Below are positions 1 to 8,702 of a DNA stretch of 21,350 bases, piece after piece; the first letter of the stretch is position 1; the number at the start of each line of letters is the position of its first letter. The DNA is taken from the NCBI GenBank assembly GCA_965369805.1, contig CBDURG010000020.1, positions 1 to 21,350 of the forward strand, written 5' to 3'. The notes under the pieces are model-generated. The model was given only the letters and a program-made list of their open reading frames with translations. It was not told the origin of the DNA and did not search any database. Made by a program: the position numbers and the translations under genes. This DNA comes from JAGLRQ01 sp965369805. GTDB lineage: Bacteria; Auribacterota; UBA6266.

Positions 1-119
1 TTTATTCGGATATAACTAAAATTAAAAATATTGTGGGCTGGCAGCCCAAAACAAGCCTGGAAGAAGGATTAAAGAAAACCATTGATTATTACAGACCGAA
101 TAAAAAACATTATTGGTAG
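1..119 (+). CDS. NAD-dependent epimerase/dehydratase (extended SDR), 3' end only
   Basis: This is the last 38 codons of a gene that starts left of the window; the reading frame begins at base 3 and stops with TAG at 117-119. The visible residues form the typical end of an extended short-chain dehydrogenase acting on nucleotide sugars: a D-I-T-K-I-K helix, then G-W-Q-P-K-T-S-L-E-E-G-L and a final K-K-T-I-D-Y-Y-R helix. The same ending occurs in the SDR at 10583-11539 (N-W-R-P-E-Y-S-L-E-Q-G-L). The catalytic and NAD-binding parts are outside the window, so the substrate cannot be named. The next gene starts 6 bases after the stop, so the two are probably co-transcribed. Confidence 0.8.
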   Translation, partial: YSDITKIKNIVGWQPKTSLEEGLKKTIDYYRPNKKHYW

Positions 120-125
120 AGTGCA

Positions 126-695
126 ATGACAGATAAATCTATATATATCTATCCTAATGCAATTGTGGAAACAGAGGATATTGGTGAACATACACGAATA
201 TGGGCATTTGTTCATATACTGAAAGGAGCCAGTATCGGAAGTAATTGCAATATTTGTGAATATTGCTTTATAGAAAGTGATGTAAAACTCGGAAATAATG
301 TAACCGTAAAGTCGGGAGTATACATTTGGAATGGAATAAGGGTGGAAAACAATGTTTTTTTAGGTCCCAATGTTACATTTACAAACGATATATATCCCAG
401 AAGCAAAGTTTATGAAAAAAACTATCCGAAAACTTTTCTAAAAGAAGGCGCAAGCATAGGAGCCGGCAGTGTGTTGATAGCCGGGGTTACTATTGGGCGG
501 TATGCCATGATTGGAGGAGGCTCTGTAGTTACGAAAGATATAAAAGATTACGAATTAGTATATGGAAATCCGGCAAGGCACCGCGGTTATATTTGTAAAT
601 GTAAAGAGAAACTTAATTTCAAAAGCGATAAGGTTTTGAAATGTTCATGCGCCTTATCTTATGTATGTAAAGAAGGGGTTGTTTCAAAAGTATGA
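126..695 (+). CDS. Sugar-nucleotide N-acetyltransferase, left-handed beta-helix (WlbB/WbpD/FdtC type)
   Basis: This 189-residue protein consists of hexapeptide repeats from about residue 10 to 140 (I-G-E-H-T-R, I-G-S-N-C-N, L-G-N-N-V-T, I-G-A-G-S-V, I-G-R-Y-A-M), with the family's break around F-T-N-D-I-Y-P-R at 85-92. This architecture belongs to acetyl-CoA-dependent enzymes that acetylate the 3-amino group of UDP- or dTDP-amino sugars in O-antigen pathways. It ends in G-N-P-A-R and a cysteine-bearing tail (C157-x-C159, C173-x-C175, C181) that looks like a small metal-binding ribbon. The stop overlaps the start of the aminotransferase by four bases (ATGA, 692-695), so the two are translationally coupled. 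The family is clear. Whether the substrate is a uronic acid (WlbB-like) or a dTDP-6-deoxy sugar (FdtC/QdtC-like) is not resolved. Confidence 0.85.
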   Translation: MTDKSIYIYPNAIVETEDIGEHTRIWAFVHILKGASIGSNCNICEYCFIESDVKLGNNVTVKSGVYIWNGIRVENNVFLGPNVTFTNDIYPRSKVYEKNYPKTFLKEGASIGAGSVLIAGVTIGRYAMIGGGSVVTKDIKDYELVYGNPARHRGYICKCKEKLNFKSDKVLKCSCALSYVCKEGVVSKV

Positions 696-1804
696 CACGC
701 CAGAGTTCTTCGATATCTTTTTCAGGGTTGGTTGAGCACTATCGGAGTATTAAGGATGAGATTAGTCCGGCCATTGACCGTGTTGTAAAGAGCGGATGGT
801 ACATCCTTGGGAAAGAACTTGAGGGCTTTGAAAAAGAATTTGCGGGTTATTGCGGGACTGAATATGCTGTTGGGTGTGCTTCCGGTACCGAGGCAATAGC
901 GCTGTCTTTAATGTCTTTGGATATTGGAAGCGGGGATGAAGTAATAACGGTATCCAATACTGCGGTACCCACAGTTTCTGCTATTTCCATGGTTGGAGCA
1001 ACTCCGGTGTTTGTTGATGTTGATGATTATTTCTTGATGGATACCAAAAAGATTGAATCTGCGATTACCAGGAAAACAAAGGCTATTATACCTGTGCATC
1101 TTTATGGCCAGATGGCGGATATGAATGAAATAGTGGATATAGCCAGGCGGAATAACATTAAAGTTATTGAAGACGCGTGCCAGGCACACGGTGCGGATTG
1201 TAAGGGGCAAAAAGCAGGTTCTATAGGAGATCTTGGGTGTTTTAGTTTTTATCCTACTAAAAATTTAGGTTGTTTCGGTGATGGAGGTGCTATTACCACG
1301 AACAGTAAAACAATATATGGCCGGTTGTCTATGTTAAGAAACTACGGGCAGGAAAAAAGATATCATAATCCAATAAAAGGGATTAACAGCCGGTTAGACG
1401 AAATACAGGCGGCAATATTAAGAGTCAAGCTTAAGCATCTTAATGAGTGGAATAAAAATAGGAAAAAGATTGCTCGTTTGTATAATGATTTACTGGGTGA
1501 TGTTTGCATTGCGCCTGCCGAAAAATATGGGTATTCTCATGTTTTTCATCTTTATGTGGCCAGGGTGGAAAATAGAGAAGCCTTACAGAAGCATTTGAGA
1601 AAGAGCGGTATAGATACATTAATTCATTATCCGGTCCCTGTGCATCTGCAGCAGGCTTATAGTGAACTGCAGTGTAAAAAAGGCGATTTCCCCGTGACGG
1701 AACGATTAGTGGAGGAAATATTAAGTTTGCCGATTTATCCGGGATTGTCCGAGGATGATGTGAAATATATTTGTTGTAAAATCCATGAATTTAAAAAGAA
1801 TTGA
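692..1804 (+). CDS. PLP-dependent sugar aminotransferase, DegT/DnrJ/EryC1 family
   Basis: The 370-residue protein has the hallmarks of a fold-type I sugar aminotransferase: the S-G-T stretch at 64-66 for phosphate binding, the PLP-ring aspartate in V-I-E-D-A-C-Q (D161), and the Schiff-base lysine in S-F-Y-P-T-K-N-L-G (K190). It would transfer an amino group, normally from glutamate, to a keto sugar nucleotide. The neighbouring acetyltransferase suggests a 3-keto sugar of the FdtB/QdtB/WlbC kind. It starts inside the stop of the acetyltransferase gene (ATGA). It is a clear paralogue of the aminotransferase at 20094-21200; both carry a V/I-H-Y-P-V-P-hydrophobic-H-L motif near the C-terminus. 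No 3,4-ketoisomerase is visible beside it, so the exact substrate remains open. Confidence 0.9.
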   Translation: MTRQSSSISFSGLVEHYRSIKDEISPAIDRVVKSGWYILGKELEGFEKEFAGYCGTEYAVGCASGTEAIALSLMSLDIGSGDEVITVSNTAVPTVSAISMVGATPVFVDVDDYFLMDTKKIESAITRKTKAIIPVHLYGQMADMNEIVDIARRNNIKVIEDACQAHGADCKGQKAGSIGDLGCFSFYPTKNLGCFGDGGAITTNSKTIYGRLSMLRNYGQEKRYHNPIKGINSRLDEIQAAILRVKLKHLNEWNKNRKKIARLYNDLLGDVCIAPAEKYGYSHVFHLYVARVENREALQKHLRKSGIDTLIHYPVPVHLQQAYSELQCKKGDFPVTERLVEEILSLPIYPGLSEDDVKYICCKIHEFKKN

Positions 1805-1812
1805 GTGTATAA

Positions 1813-2778
1813 ATGAAAAAAGATAAAGTTTCAGTTATTGTACCGGTTTATTATAACAGTGAAAGCCTGCAGGAACTGTATGCTAAATTGTGCAGTGTTC
1901 CGGAACTGAATGTTTTAGGAGAAATGGAAATAGTTTTTGTAGATGATGGTTCCGGAGATGATTCCTTTGAAATTATTCGCAGTATGGCTTCAAAAGATAA
2001 ACGGGTTACAGGTATCAAACTTTCCCGTAATTTTGGATCCTTTGTAGCCTGTCTTGCGGGGTTGACTCATTGCGCAGGCAATTGTGCTGTTATAATATCA
2101 GCAGACCTTCAGGATCCCCCGGGATTAATCGGTTCAATGTACAAAAAATGGAAGGAAGGCAACAAGGTTGTCATGGCTGTGCGGGAGGAACGGAAGGAAG
2201 GCTTTTTTAAAGTCCTGTTCGCTCGGATATTTTATAAGTTATTCCGTTTACTTGTAACAGATGACATGCCTAAAAATGGGTTTGATTATGTTCTTATAGA
2301 TAGACAGGTTATTAATGTTTTGACTTCGATCCGGGAAAAAAATACAACCCTTATGGGTTTGATACTTTGGATGGGTTTTAGCAGGGCAGAGGTTTTGTAT
2401 ACACGGGTGGAAAGAAAACATGGAAAGTCACGATGGACGCTATATAAAAAGATTAATTATTTCCTTGACTCTATTATGGCTTTTTCTCAATTTCCAATCC
2501 GGATTTTCTCTGTGATTGGAATTTTACTTTCCGGGATAAGCAGTATCGGTATTGTTTACATAATTGCTGCGTATTTTGCGGGATGGATAGAAGGGGTGGC
2601 CGGATGGGCTTCGCTTATGGTAATCACTTTATTCATGTTTGGGATACTGTTTTTAGGCTTGGGTATGATGGGAGAGTACATCTGGAGAAATTTAGAAGAA
2701 ACTCGGAAAAGGCCGTTATTTCTTATAGATACTTATTGTAATAAGGTAAAACCGGAGGCTGGCTTTGAACAAAAATGA
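1813..2778 (+). CDS. GT2 glycosyltransferase, DPM1/GtrB/ArnC-like, with C-terminal membrane segments
   Basis: The 321-residue protein has a GT-A domain at 1 to about 215: V-S-V-I-V-P-V-Y-Y-N at the start, V-D-D-G-S-G-D-D at 43-50, S-R-N-F-G at 71-75 and the metal/donor motif A-D-L-Q-D-P-P at 97-103. Two hydrophobic segments follow (about 232-256 and 265-290). This two-helix tail is typical of enzymes that transfer a sugar from a nucleotide to undecaprenyl phosphate at the cytoplasmic face of the inner membrane (GtrB, ArnC, polyprenyl-phosphate mannose or glucose synthases). The gene starts 8 bases after the aminotransferase stop. Its own end overlaps the methyltransferase start by 14 bases. 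Which sugar it transfers cannot be read from the sequence. A lipid-linked donor would serve the GT-C-like membrane proteins further downstream. Confidence 0.88.
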   Translation: MKKDKVSVIVPVYYNSESLQELYAKLCSVPELNVLGEMEIVFVDDGSGDDSFEIIRSMASKDKRVTGIKLSRNFGSFVACLAGLTHCAGNCAVIISADLQDPPGLIGSMYKKWKEGNKVVMAVREERKEGFFKVLFARIFYKLFRLLVTDDMPKNGFDYVLIDRQVINVLTSIREKNTTLMGLILWMGFSRAEVLYTRVERKHGKSRWTLYKKINYFLDSIMAFSQFPIRIFSVIGILLSGISSIGIVYIIAAYFAGWIEGVAGWASLMVITLFMFGILFLGLGMMGEYIWRNLEETRKRPLFLIDTYCNKVKPEAGFEQK

Positions 2779-3784
2779 CCTGTCTTTTTTTTGCTGTCTT
2801 TCATGTAAGTCGGATCTGTCGTTAAAGGTTTTTGAAATAAATGAAGGTGACACAGATAATGTGAAAGAAGGCGTGCTTTTTTGTCCGTCATGCAAAACTC
2901 TATATCCGGTGTCAGAGAACATTGCCCTTCTTTCGGATATTGATTATTGCAAACATTTTGATACCCTGAAATTCTTTCAGAAATGGAGTAAAGAATTTGA
3001 CTTTGATAAGTATAAACTTTTACGGAAAGAAACCAGTTCCGAGAAGTTTAAGCAATTAGATTTTTACAACGAAGATTCCAAGTCTTACGATGATCTGGTT
3101 AGTGATTCTAATTTTTGGAGGGCGAGTGATTATAACATTCTTAAGGAATGGTCTGCCGGTCTGCCGGAAGATGGCACGATCCTGGATGTGGGTTGTGGTA
3201 CCGGCAGATGCGCTATTCCTCTGGTTAAGGGCGGAAAGCGTGTTATTGCTACAGACCTTTCTATTGGCATGCTTAGAAAAGCTGTAGCAAAAAGTGCTGA
3301 AGCCAGGGTACATAATATTACATATTTTTTAGCGGATGCTGAGAATCTTCCGTTAAAACCGGATTTGTTTTCAGCGGTAATTTCTTTTGGACTTTTGCAT
3401 CACGTTAACAATCCGGGAACAATAATAAAAAGTACAGAAAAGCTTTTGAAAAACGGAGGAATATTTTGTGCCCTTGAGAATAACGCGTCACCTCTTCGCC
3501 CTATTTTTGAAATGTTAATGAAATTTTGGAAGTTGTGGAATGAAGAGGCAGGAAGTCATCCTGTGTTCAAGCTAAAAGAGATGAAAACTTTTATAGAGAG
3601 TAGCGGGATGTCCCCCAAAGTACGCACAAGTACTTTTCTTCCTCCGCATTTGTGTAATCTTATGAGTTATAACCTGGCCAGGAAAATGTTGTTTCTTACA
3701 GATTGGATTTTTAATCATATTCCGGTAGTAAGCAGTTTTGGGGGACAGCTTGTGATAAGAGCGGTTAAAACTAAAGAAAGATAA
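2765..3784 (+). CDS. Class I SAM-dependent methyltransferase with N-terminal zinc ribbon
   Basis: The start is TTG at 2765, backed by a GGAGG ribosome-binding site (2754-2758) six bases upstream and overlapping the preceding gene. The 339-residue protein opens with a Trm112-like ribbon: C11-x2-C14 and C40-x2-C43, followed by L-Y-P-V. The Rossmann methyltransferase core follows: motif I I-L-D-V-G-C-G-T-G-R at 139-148, the ribose-binding acid in A-T-D-L-S (D164), D-A-E-N-L-P-L at 191-197 and G-L-L-H-H-V at 209-214. This is the methyltransferase type 11 family. Its place in a glycan locus suggests O- or N-methylation of a sugar or a lipid-linked intermediate. A menaquinone- or ubiquinone-type role is less likely. 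The acceptor is unknown. Confidence 0.85.
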   Translation: MNKNDLSFFCCLSCKSDLSLKVFEINEGDTDNVKEGVLFCPSCKTLYPVSENIALLSDIDYCKHFDTLKFFQKWSKEFDFDKYKLLRKETSSEKFKQLDFYNEDSKSYDDLVSDSNFWRASDYNILKEWSAGLPEDGTILDVGCGTGRCAIPLVKGGKRVIATDLSIGMLRKAVAKSAEARVHNITYFLADAENLPLKPDLFSAVISFGLLHHVNNPGTIIKSTEKLLKNGGIFCALENNASPLRPIFEMLMKFWKLWNEEAGSHPVFKLKEMKTFIESSGMSPKVRTSTFLPPHLCNLMSYNLARKMLFLTDWIFNHIPVVSSFGGQLVIRAVKTKER

Positions 3785-3793
3785 TAATATAAA

Positions 3794-5230
3794 ATGAAAG
3801 TATTGTTAATTAATGCTCCGTCAAAGTATGCGGCAGTGACTACATCAGATTGGGATACTACCGCGGAGGATATAGGAGCTTTTCCTCCGATTGGATTAAG
3901 TTATTTAGCCGGTTATCTTGTGAAAAATTCTTCGCATGAAGTGCATATCCTGGATAGCCTCGCTGAACAGCTTGACTACGATGAAATCGAAAAAAGGGTT
4001 AAAGCCTATAAACCTGAGATGGTAGCTATTACGGCGTTTACCCCGACTTTTTACGACGTTTTGCATGTTTCCCGCATAGTGAAAAAGAATGTTCCTGATT
4101 GTTATGTGTGTCTAGGGGGAGCTCATGTAACATCATATTCTGTTGAAACAATGAGTCATAAAGAAATAGATTTCCTTATTCATGGGGAAGGGGAAATTAT
4201 TTTTTCTAAACTTCTTGATATTCTTGAAAAAGATAAAAACGTGTCGGTTCTGGATGGAATTAGTTTTCGGGCTGACGGCCGTGTTGTTCACAAGACAGAA
4301 AAAAAGGGTTACATTGATGATATAAATTTACTTCCATCTCCTGCCTTTGATCTTCTGCCATTAGACAGATATAAAAGCGCTATAGGTACTGGTAATACTG
4401 TTGGGGTAATTGCTTCTTCCAGAGGTTGCCCTTATGAATGTACCTATTGTAACCGCCCTTATCGTACTTACAGATCTTATAGCAATGACAGAATAATATC
4501 TGAAATGGATTTCTTTTATAAACGCGGAATAAAAGAATTTGTGTTTTTTGATGATATGTTTAACCTTACCCCAAAACGCGTTATTGAAATAAGCGATGCT
4601 ATTATCGCGGAATATCCTGATGTAGTCTGGTCTTTTCGAGGCAGGGTGGATCAGGTTACGGAGGAGATGGTACATAAGGCGAAAGAGGCAGGGTGCAGGC
4701 AAATTCTGTTTGGTGTTGAAGCCGCGAGGGATGAAGATTTAAAAGCCATTAAAAAGAAAATTACTACAAAGCAGGTAATAGATGGTATTGCTATCTGCAA
4801 AAAATTAGGGCTTGAAACAAGCACTAACTGGATTATCGGATTGCCCACACATAAAAACTGGAATGATGTGCTTGATTTGCTGGATTTTGCCATAAAAAGC
4901 GGTTCCGATTATGCTCAATTCAATATACTTATTCCGTATGCCGGAACAGAAATATTTGATGAAGGCGTGAAGAAAAAAGTTTTACCGGATAATTTTTGGA
5001 ATGAATATGTCCTTAATCCTGCACCGAACGCGTATATTCCCATTTGGGAGGAATATATGAGCCGGAAAGAATTAAGTGCTTTGTTGAAAATTTGCTATCG
5101 CAGGTTTTATTTGCGACCTGGCAGCATTATAAAAAATATAATGAAGTTGAGAAGTTTTTCCCATTTTAAAATGAAATTTAAAGGTTTGTTAACTATATTG
5201 GGTTTTGGCGGGTTCAGCAGATCAGAATAA
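3794..5230 (+). CDS. B12-binding-domain radical SAM protein (no. 1 of 3)
   Basis: The 478-residue protein has the two-part build of cobalamin-dependent radical SAM enzymes. The N-terminal Rossmann-like B12-binding domain (1 to about 145) includes P-P-I-G-L-S-Y-L-A-G-Y-L, L-G-G-A-H at 107-111 and H-G-E-G-E at 130-134. The radical SAM barrel begins at S-S-R-G-C-P-Y-E-C-T-Y-C and holds the 4Fe-4S triad C212, C216, C219. The classical D-x-H-x-x-G cobalamin motif is not obvious, as in many members, so cobalamin binding is inferred from the fold only. The family includes C-methylases and other radical chemistry on unactivated carbons. It lies 9 bases after the methyltransferase. Its C-terminal 60 residues are rich in basic and aromatic residues and may contact membrane. 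Its substrate is unknown. Confidence 0.88.
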   Translation: MKVLLINAPSKYAAVTTSDWDTTAEDIGAFPPIGLSYLAGYLVKNSSHEVHILDSLAEQLDYDEIEKRVKAYKPEMVAITAFTPTFYDVLHVSRIVKKNVPDCYVCLGGAHVTSYSVETMSHKEIDFLIHGEGEIIFSKLLDILEKDKNVSVLDGISFRADGRVVHKTEKKGYIDDINLLPSPAFDLLPLDRYKSAIGTGNTVGVIASSRGCPYECTYCNRPYRTYRSYSNDRIISEMDFFYKRGIKEFVFFDDMFNLTPKRVIEISDAIIAEYPDVVWSFRGRVDQVTEEMVHKAKEAGCRQILFGVEAARDEDLKAIKKKITTKQVIDGIAICKKLGLETSTNWIIGLPTHKNWNDVLDLLDFAIKSGSDYAQFNILIPYAGTEIFDEGVKKKVLPDNFWNEYVLNPAPNAYIPIWEEYMSRKELSALLKICYRRFYLRPGSIIKNIMKLRSFSHFKMKFKGLLTILGFGGFSRSE

Positions 5231-6995
5231 GAGTTTTTGTATAAGGGGGTTACTTCTGAAAAAAATAGTTTCTGTAATTATATTACTTGTTTTAATGGCG
5301 GCTTATGTTGTTTCTGTCGATAATCTTGGCGAAATTAAAATACTTGGTGGAAATATTACTCCGATGGTAAATTGGTTCGCGTTCTGTATTTTGGCAGCAG
5401 TGGGATTAATAGCGGCTATCCTTGTAATTTCTAACGGTACCTCTTCCACAGAATTTTTAACTCAGGAAACGGTAAAGATCAAAAGGTATCATTTTTATCT
5501 GATATTGCTGATTTTTATTTTATATAAGCTTTTTGCGTTTTATATAACTCCGACTGTGACACAGTACATGTGGGTGTGGCCGGATGGCGCGGGATTTTTA
5601 TCTGACACGCGGAGAATATTAGATAATCCTGCTATTCTACTGAATGATCCCATGAAAAGTAAATTTTATTCCGCGTGGCTTGCTGTTAACCATATATTGT
5701 TTGGAAACATCGTAGGCTCACTGGGTGAATATAAAGCTTTCGGTTATACAATTATTGTAGACCATATTATCGCTCCGATTGTTCTGCAGAATATTATCGG
5801 TATTCTTTCAGCCTTAATTTGTTTTTCTATTTTTTCAAAAATAAACCTTAAGCTGGCATATGTGGTAACACTTCTTTCTTTTCTGAATCCGACAGCTCTT
5901 GCCGTGGATAATACAATTTTGAGAGAGTCATTGACTTTGTTTTTTCTGCTGAGTGCGTTTGCTGTATTTATTAAAGCTGTGAGACGGGGGAGCGCTCTAC
6001 TTTGTGTTTTATCAGGTGTATTGTTTATTGTGGTATATCAATTTCGTCCTGAAACAATATTAATCTATGCTTTGTTATGCGGTGTTTTATTTTTGCATAA
6101 TTTATTCAGAGAACAAAAAATATGGAAAGCAGTTTTTTTATTTTTTCTGCCTCTAATCCTGATTATCTTTTTTGCTTCTAATAATTTGAGTTATAAGTAT
6201 GCGGTTAACATAAATAAAGGGCGTTTTGGAATAGCAATGCACGGTCTCAAATCAAAATGCTATTTTTATGACAGCCCAACCTTTCCGGAATTTATTAAAA
6301 ATATGCAGAAAAGACTGACCCATCTTGAAAAAGAAAGATTTGCTCCCTGTGATGCACCGTGTTCGACGTGGCAGCTGGTTTGGTTCGCTACGGATGAAGA
6401 AAAAGCCAGATATAATCAGTGGGTATCCGATGAAGAACCGGGTAAATTCGTAAAAATAGAATCAGATGACCAGATTTTTTTGGATATAGCCAGGTATAAT
6501 ACATTTTGTTATCTGCAGTCTGTGTTAATGAATGTTGGATATAATCTTATTCATAATGTGGAAAATATATCACCTATTTTATATGACGGGAATAATTATT
6601 GGATTTCCCAAAATTGGGTTTATTATACAACTCCCAGGATGCTTGTCTTATATGAGAACAATAAGCCCCGGTATAAGATTATTGCTGCCTTTTTCAAAGC
6701 TGTTGAATTGTATACTACACGCAAGATCCTATTTCCATTTCTTATTATTGGATCGTTCTTAATCTTGAGATTGGGATGGAGAAGGTTCTTGAAGGATAAT
6801 AAAGGCAATTCTTTCCTTTTATTGTGCACCCTTGTGATTTTGTGGGTTCATTTATTAGCTGTTTCTGTAATGGCATATCCTGCAGCCAGATTTATTTATG
6901 TTCTTATCCCGTTTATTTTTACGGTAGAGATAATAGGCGTTTTCGGGGTTTTTTACTGGTTAAAATCTTTGTTTTTAAAGAAATTAAAAGATTAA
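5205..6995 (+). CDS. Polytopic membrane protein, probable GT-C glycosyltransferase (ArnT/PMT-like)
   Basis: This protein of up to 596 residues has about ten hydrophobic segments and a large soluble loop at about 330-525. The pattern fits GT-C enzymes that use a lipid-phosphate sugar at the outer face of the inner membrane. Features include an aspartate in the first outside loop (W-P-D-G-A-G-F, D127), a helix start of N-P-T-A-L-A-V-D-N-T-I-L-R-E-S (228-242) as in the ArnT/PMT family, and A-R-F-I-Y-V-L-I-P-F in the last helices. The loop carries a C-x3-C pair (382/386). The start is uncertain: TTG at 5205 has no ribosome site, while AAGGGGG (5243-5249) sits six bases before an in-frame CTG at 5256, which would give 579 residues. 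It overlaps or closely follows the radical SAM gene. A decayed copy of its 3' end lies just downstream. Confidence 0.7.
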   Translation: MAGSADQNKSFCIRGLLLKKIVSVIILLVLMAAYVVSVDNLGEIKILGGNITPMVNWFAFCILAAVGLIAAILVISNGTSSTEFLTQETVKIKRYHFYLILLIFILYKLFAFYITPTVTQYMWVWPDGAGFLSDTRRILDNPAILLNDPMKSKFYSAWLAVNHILFGNIVGSLGEYKAFGYTIIVDHIIAPIVLQNIIGILSALICFSIFSKINLKLAYVVTLLSFLNPTALAVDNTILRESLTLFFLLSAFAVFIKAVRRGSALLCVLSGVLFIVVYQFRPETILIYALLCGVLFLHNLFREQKIWKAVFLFFLPLILIIFFASNNLSYKYAVNINKGRFGIAMHGLKSKCYFYDSPTFPEFIKNMQKRLTHLEKERFAPCDAPCSTWQLVWFATDEEKARYNQWVSDEEPGKFVKIESDDQIFLDIARYNTFCYLQSVLMNVGYNLIHNVENISPILYDGNNYWISQNWVYYTTPRMLVLYENNKPRYKIIAAFFKAVELYTTRKILFPFLIIGSFLILRLGWRRFLKDNKGNSFLLLCTLVILWVHLLAVSVMAYPAARFIYVLIPFIFTVEIIGVFGVFYWLKSLFLKKLKD

Positions 6996-7022
6996 TAATT
7001 ATTTAAGCCGCGAAATCATTAA

Positions 7023-7130
7023 CATTACTATGTTATTGGTTTATTCAAAGCCATTGAATTATATACCACGCGGAAAGTTTTTTTACCGGGTATCCCATCG
7101 CCAGATTTATGTATGTTTCTGGATGGGTTA
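7023..7130 (+). pseudogene. Decayed 3' remnant of a paralogue of the upstream membrane protein
   Basis: Bases 7023-7088 read H-Y-Y-V-I-G-L-F-K-A-I-E-L-Y-T-T-R-K-V-F-L-P. This matches R-Y-K-I-I-A-A-F-F-K-A-V-E-L-Y-T-T-R-K at residues 489-507 of the upstream gene (bases 6669 onward), with one residue missing. After a frame change, 7091-7130 reads Y-P-I-A-R-F-M-Y-V, matching Y-P-A-A-R-F-I-Y-V (6876-6902). Roughly 140 bases that separate these two blocks in the intact gene are gone, and a stop codon (TAA, 7020-7022) precedes the first block. The DNA similarity is direct, for example in the stretch coding for the shared E-L-Y-T-T-R-K. This fills most of the gap between the two membrane-protein genes and shows that a further family member once stood here. 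Confidence 0.72.
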
Positions 7131-7154
7131 AAAAAATAATTATTGGAGAATACG

Positions 7155-8693
7155 TTGAACCTAAAACATTTTTTTGAATATTTCAAATTGTCAAAAAGTG
7201 TCCGAAATTTTGTTTATGCGGGAGCTTTAATATTTATCCTTTGCGTAGGCGCGTATTACCGCGGCATTTCAATAGACAAGAATGTCAGGATAAGGAACCG
7301 TTTTGAAGCAAGTGTCAGCATGGCTTCTTATCTTTTTGTAAATCCAGCCGCGTATAACCTGTATAATGCGGTTAACGAAGAGCATTCTATATACGATTCG
7401 TTTCCTTTAAATGAGTATGATAGATATACCACCGGTGCTGAGGATTTTGTTTTTGTCAGGAATCATCCAGGGATAAGAAAATCAGAAAAAGACTCAATGC
7501 GCAAATCCAGAAGTGAACTGGGCTGGGCACTTATACTACGCTATGTTTTGCCTGACGGCATCAAGGGTTCCCAGAATATGGCAAAAAGAGTTGTGCATTT
7601 TCGTTTTATAATGGAGATGATCCTGATCGTGATGATGTTTTTTATTGGTAAGAAAATAGCGGGATTTTTAGGTGCTGTATTATCTGCTTTGTTGTATGCC
7701 ATATTCCTGCCGGCAGTTCATATGATGTGTTATATAACCTATTATTACTGGGCTATCCCGTTTTCGGTTTTTAGTTTGTTTTTCTGGGTGGTTTTATATG
7801 ACATGGGGAAGAAGGAAAATAATTTAAAAAAGAAAATGGTATTATTCTTCATTTACGGAATGATAATGGGGTTTGCAACGGCAACAAGAATGATTTTATT
7901 GTTTTTGCCGCTCTTTTTATCGCCGTTTATTTTTTATAAGGAAAGAAAAATAAAGATATCTATAATTTTATTAATAGTAATGCTCAGTGGGCAGTTCCTA
8001 TTATTGATACCGCAGGTGTTTGTAAATAGACTGCAGTTTGGAAGGTGGACAATGAGCGCCAGGGAAACCTGGCACGCTGTTTTTATGGGAGTTGGAATAC
8101 GCAAAAATCCTTTTGGGATAGAGAATAGTGGTGATTATGCAGTATTTGACTATATAAAAAGAACTCAGGGAGTAGATATTAACGAAGATGGTTTTGATGC
8201 TTATAATCAGGCATGTACAAGGCAGGCGAGTAAGGTTATAAAAGAAAATCCAGGGCTGTTTATTGGTAATGCAATTGAAAATATAAAAAGCGCTGGGAAA
8301 ATTAATCCTACGATTTTCTATGCGATAGATATACCTTTTAAAGAAGTTCCAAGCCTTGAAGACATGAAAGATACTTCTCCATCTTCGCTAAACAGTGTTC
8401 CGCTTATTGATAAATATTTTTTATGGGCGATATTATTAGCGTTAATTGTTGTGTTTTTCAGCTCAAAGGAACAATTCAGAATGTTTCTTGTCGTAATAGC
8501 TCAGAATATATATTTAGTCCTTGTCGTTTGTCTGTATTTCCCTAACTATCTTTACTTTATGTCAGGCTATATACCCAGCTGGATACTTTTGATTGCTTTA
8601 TCTATGGCAATTATTGCGGGGAAGTCGTTATTTGTTCTAAAATCATTGGTTTCCCGAATTGCCAAAAGACAGGTATTTACAAAGCTTATATAA
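7155..8693 (+). CDS. Polytopic membrane protein, GT-C-like, paralogue of the one at 15277
   Basis: TTG at 7155 is preferred because GGAG (7145-7148) lies six bases before it; TTG at 7143 would overlap that site. The 512-residue protein has an N-terminal membrane helix (about 20-36), then a loop of about 110 residues, a block of five or six helices (about 150-286), a soluble loop with the motif W306-H307, then N-P-F-G-I at 318-322, and three C-terminal helices (about 422-490). It aligns along its whole length with the first 480 residues of the protein at 15277-17496, sharing for example S-Y-Y/T-Y-Y-Y-W, L-F-L-P-L-F-L-S-P and the N-P-F-G-I block. The layout resembles lipid-sugar-dependent glycosyltransferases, but no catalytic motif is certain. 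No characterised gene is recognised. Confidence 0.68.
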   Translation: MNLKHFFEYFKLSKSVRNFVYAGALIFILCVGAYYRGISIDKNVRIRNRFEASVSMASYLFVNPAAYNLYNAVNEEHSIYDSFPLNEYDRYTTGAEDFVFVRNHPGIRKSEKDSMRKSRSELGWALILRYVLPDGIKGSQNMAKRVVHFRFIMEMILIVMMFFIGKKIAGFLGAVLSALLYAIFLPAVHMMCYITYYYWAIPFSVFSLFFWVVLYDMGKKENNLKKKMVLFFIYGMIMGFATATRMILLFLPLFLSPFIFYKERKIKISIILLIVMLSGQFLLLIPQVFVNRLQFGRWTMSARETWHAVFMGVGIRKNPFGIENSGDYAVFDYIKRTQGVDINEDGFDAYNQACTRQASKVIKENPGLFIGNAIENIKSAGKINPTIFYAIDIPFKEVPSLEDMKDTSPSSLNSVPLIDKYFLWAILLALIVVFFSSKEQFRMFLVVIAQNIYLVLVVCLYFPNYLYFMSGYIPSWILLIALSMAIIAGKSLFVLKSLVSRIAKRQVFTKLI

Positions 8694-8702
8694 TAAAAAA
8701 CA

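Noticed and set aside
908..1210. Open frame of 100 codons on the - strand
   Set aside because: It is antisense to the conserved core of the DegT aminotransferase, and its composition looks like a shadow frame.
4361..4702. Open frame of 113 codons on the - strand
   Set aside because: It lies fully inside the radical SAM gene at 3794, whose protein is clearly conserved; the antisense product has no recognisable motif or ribosome site.
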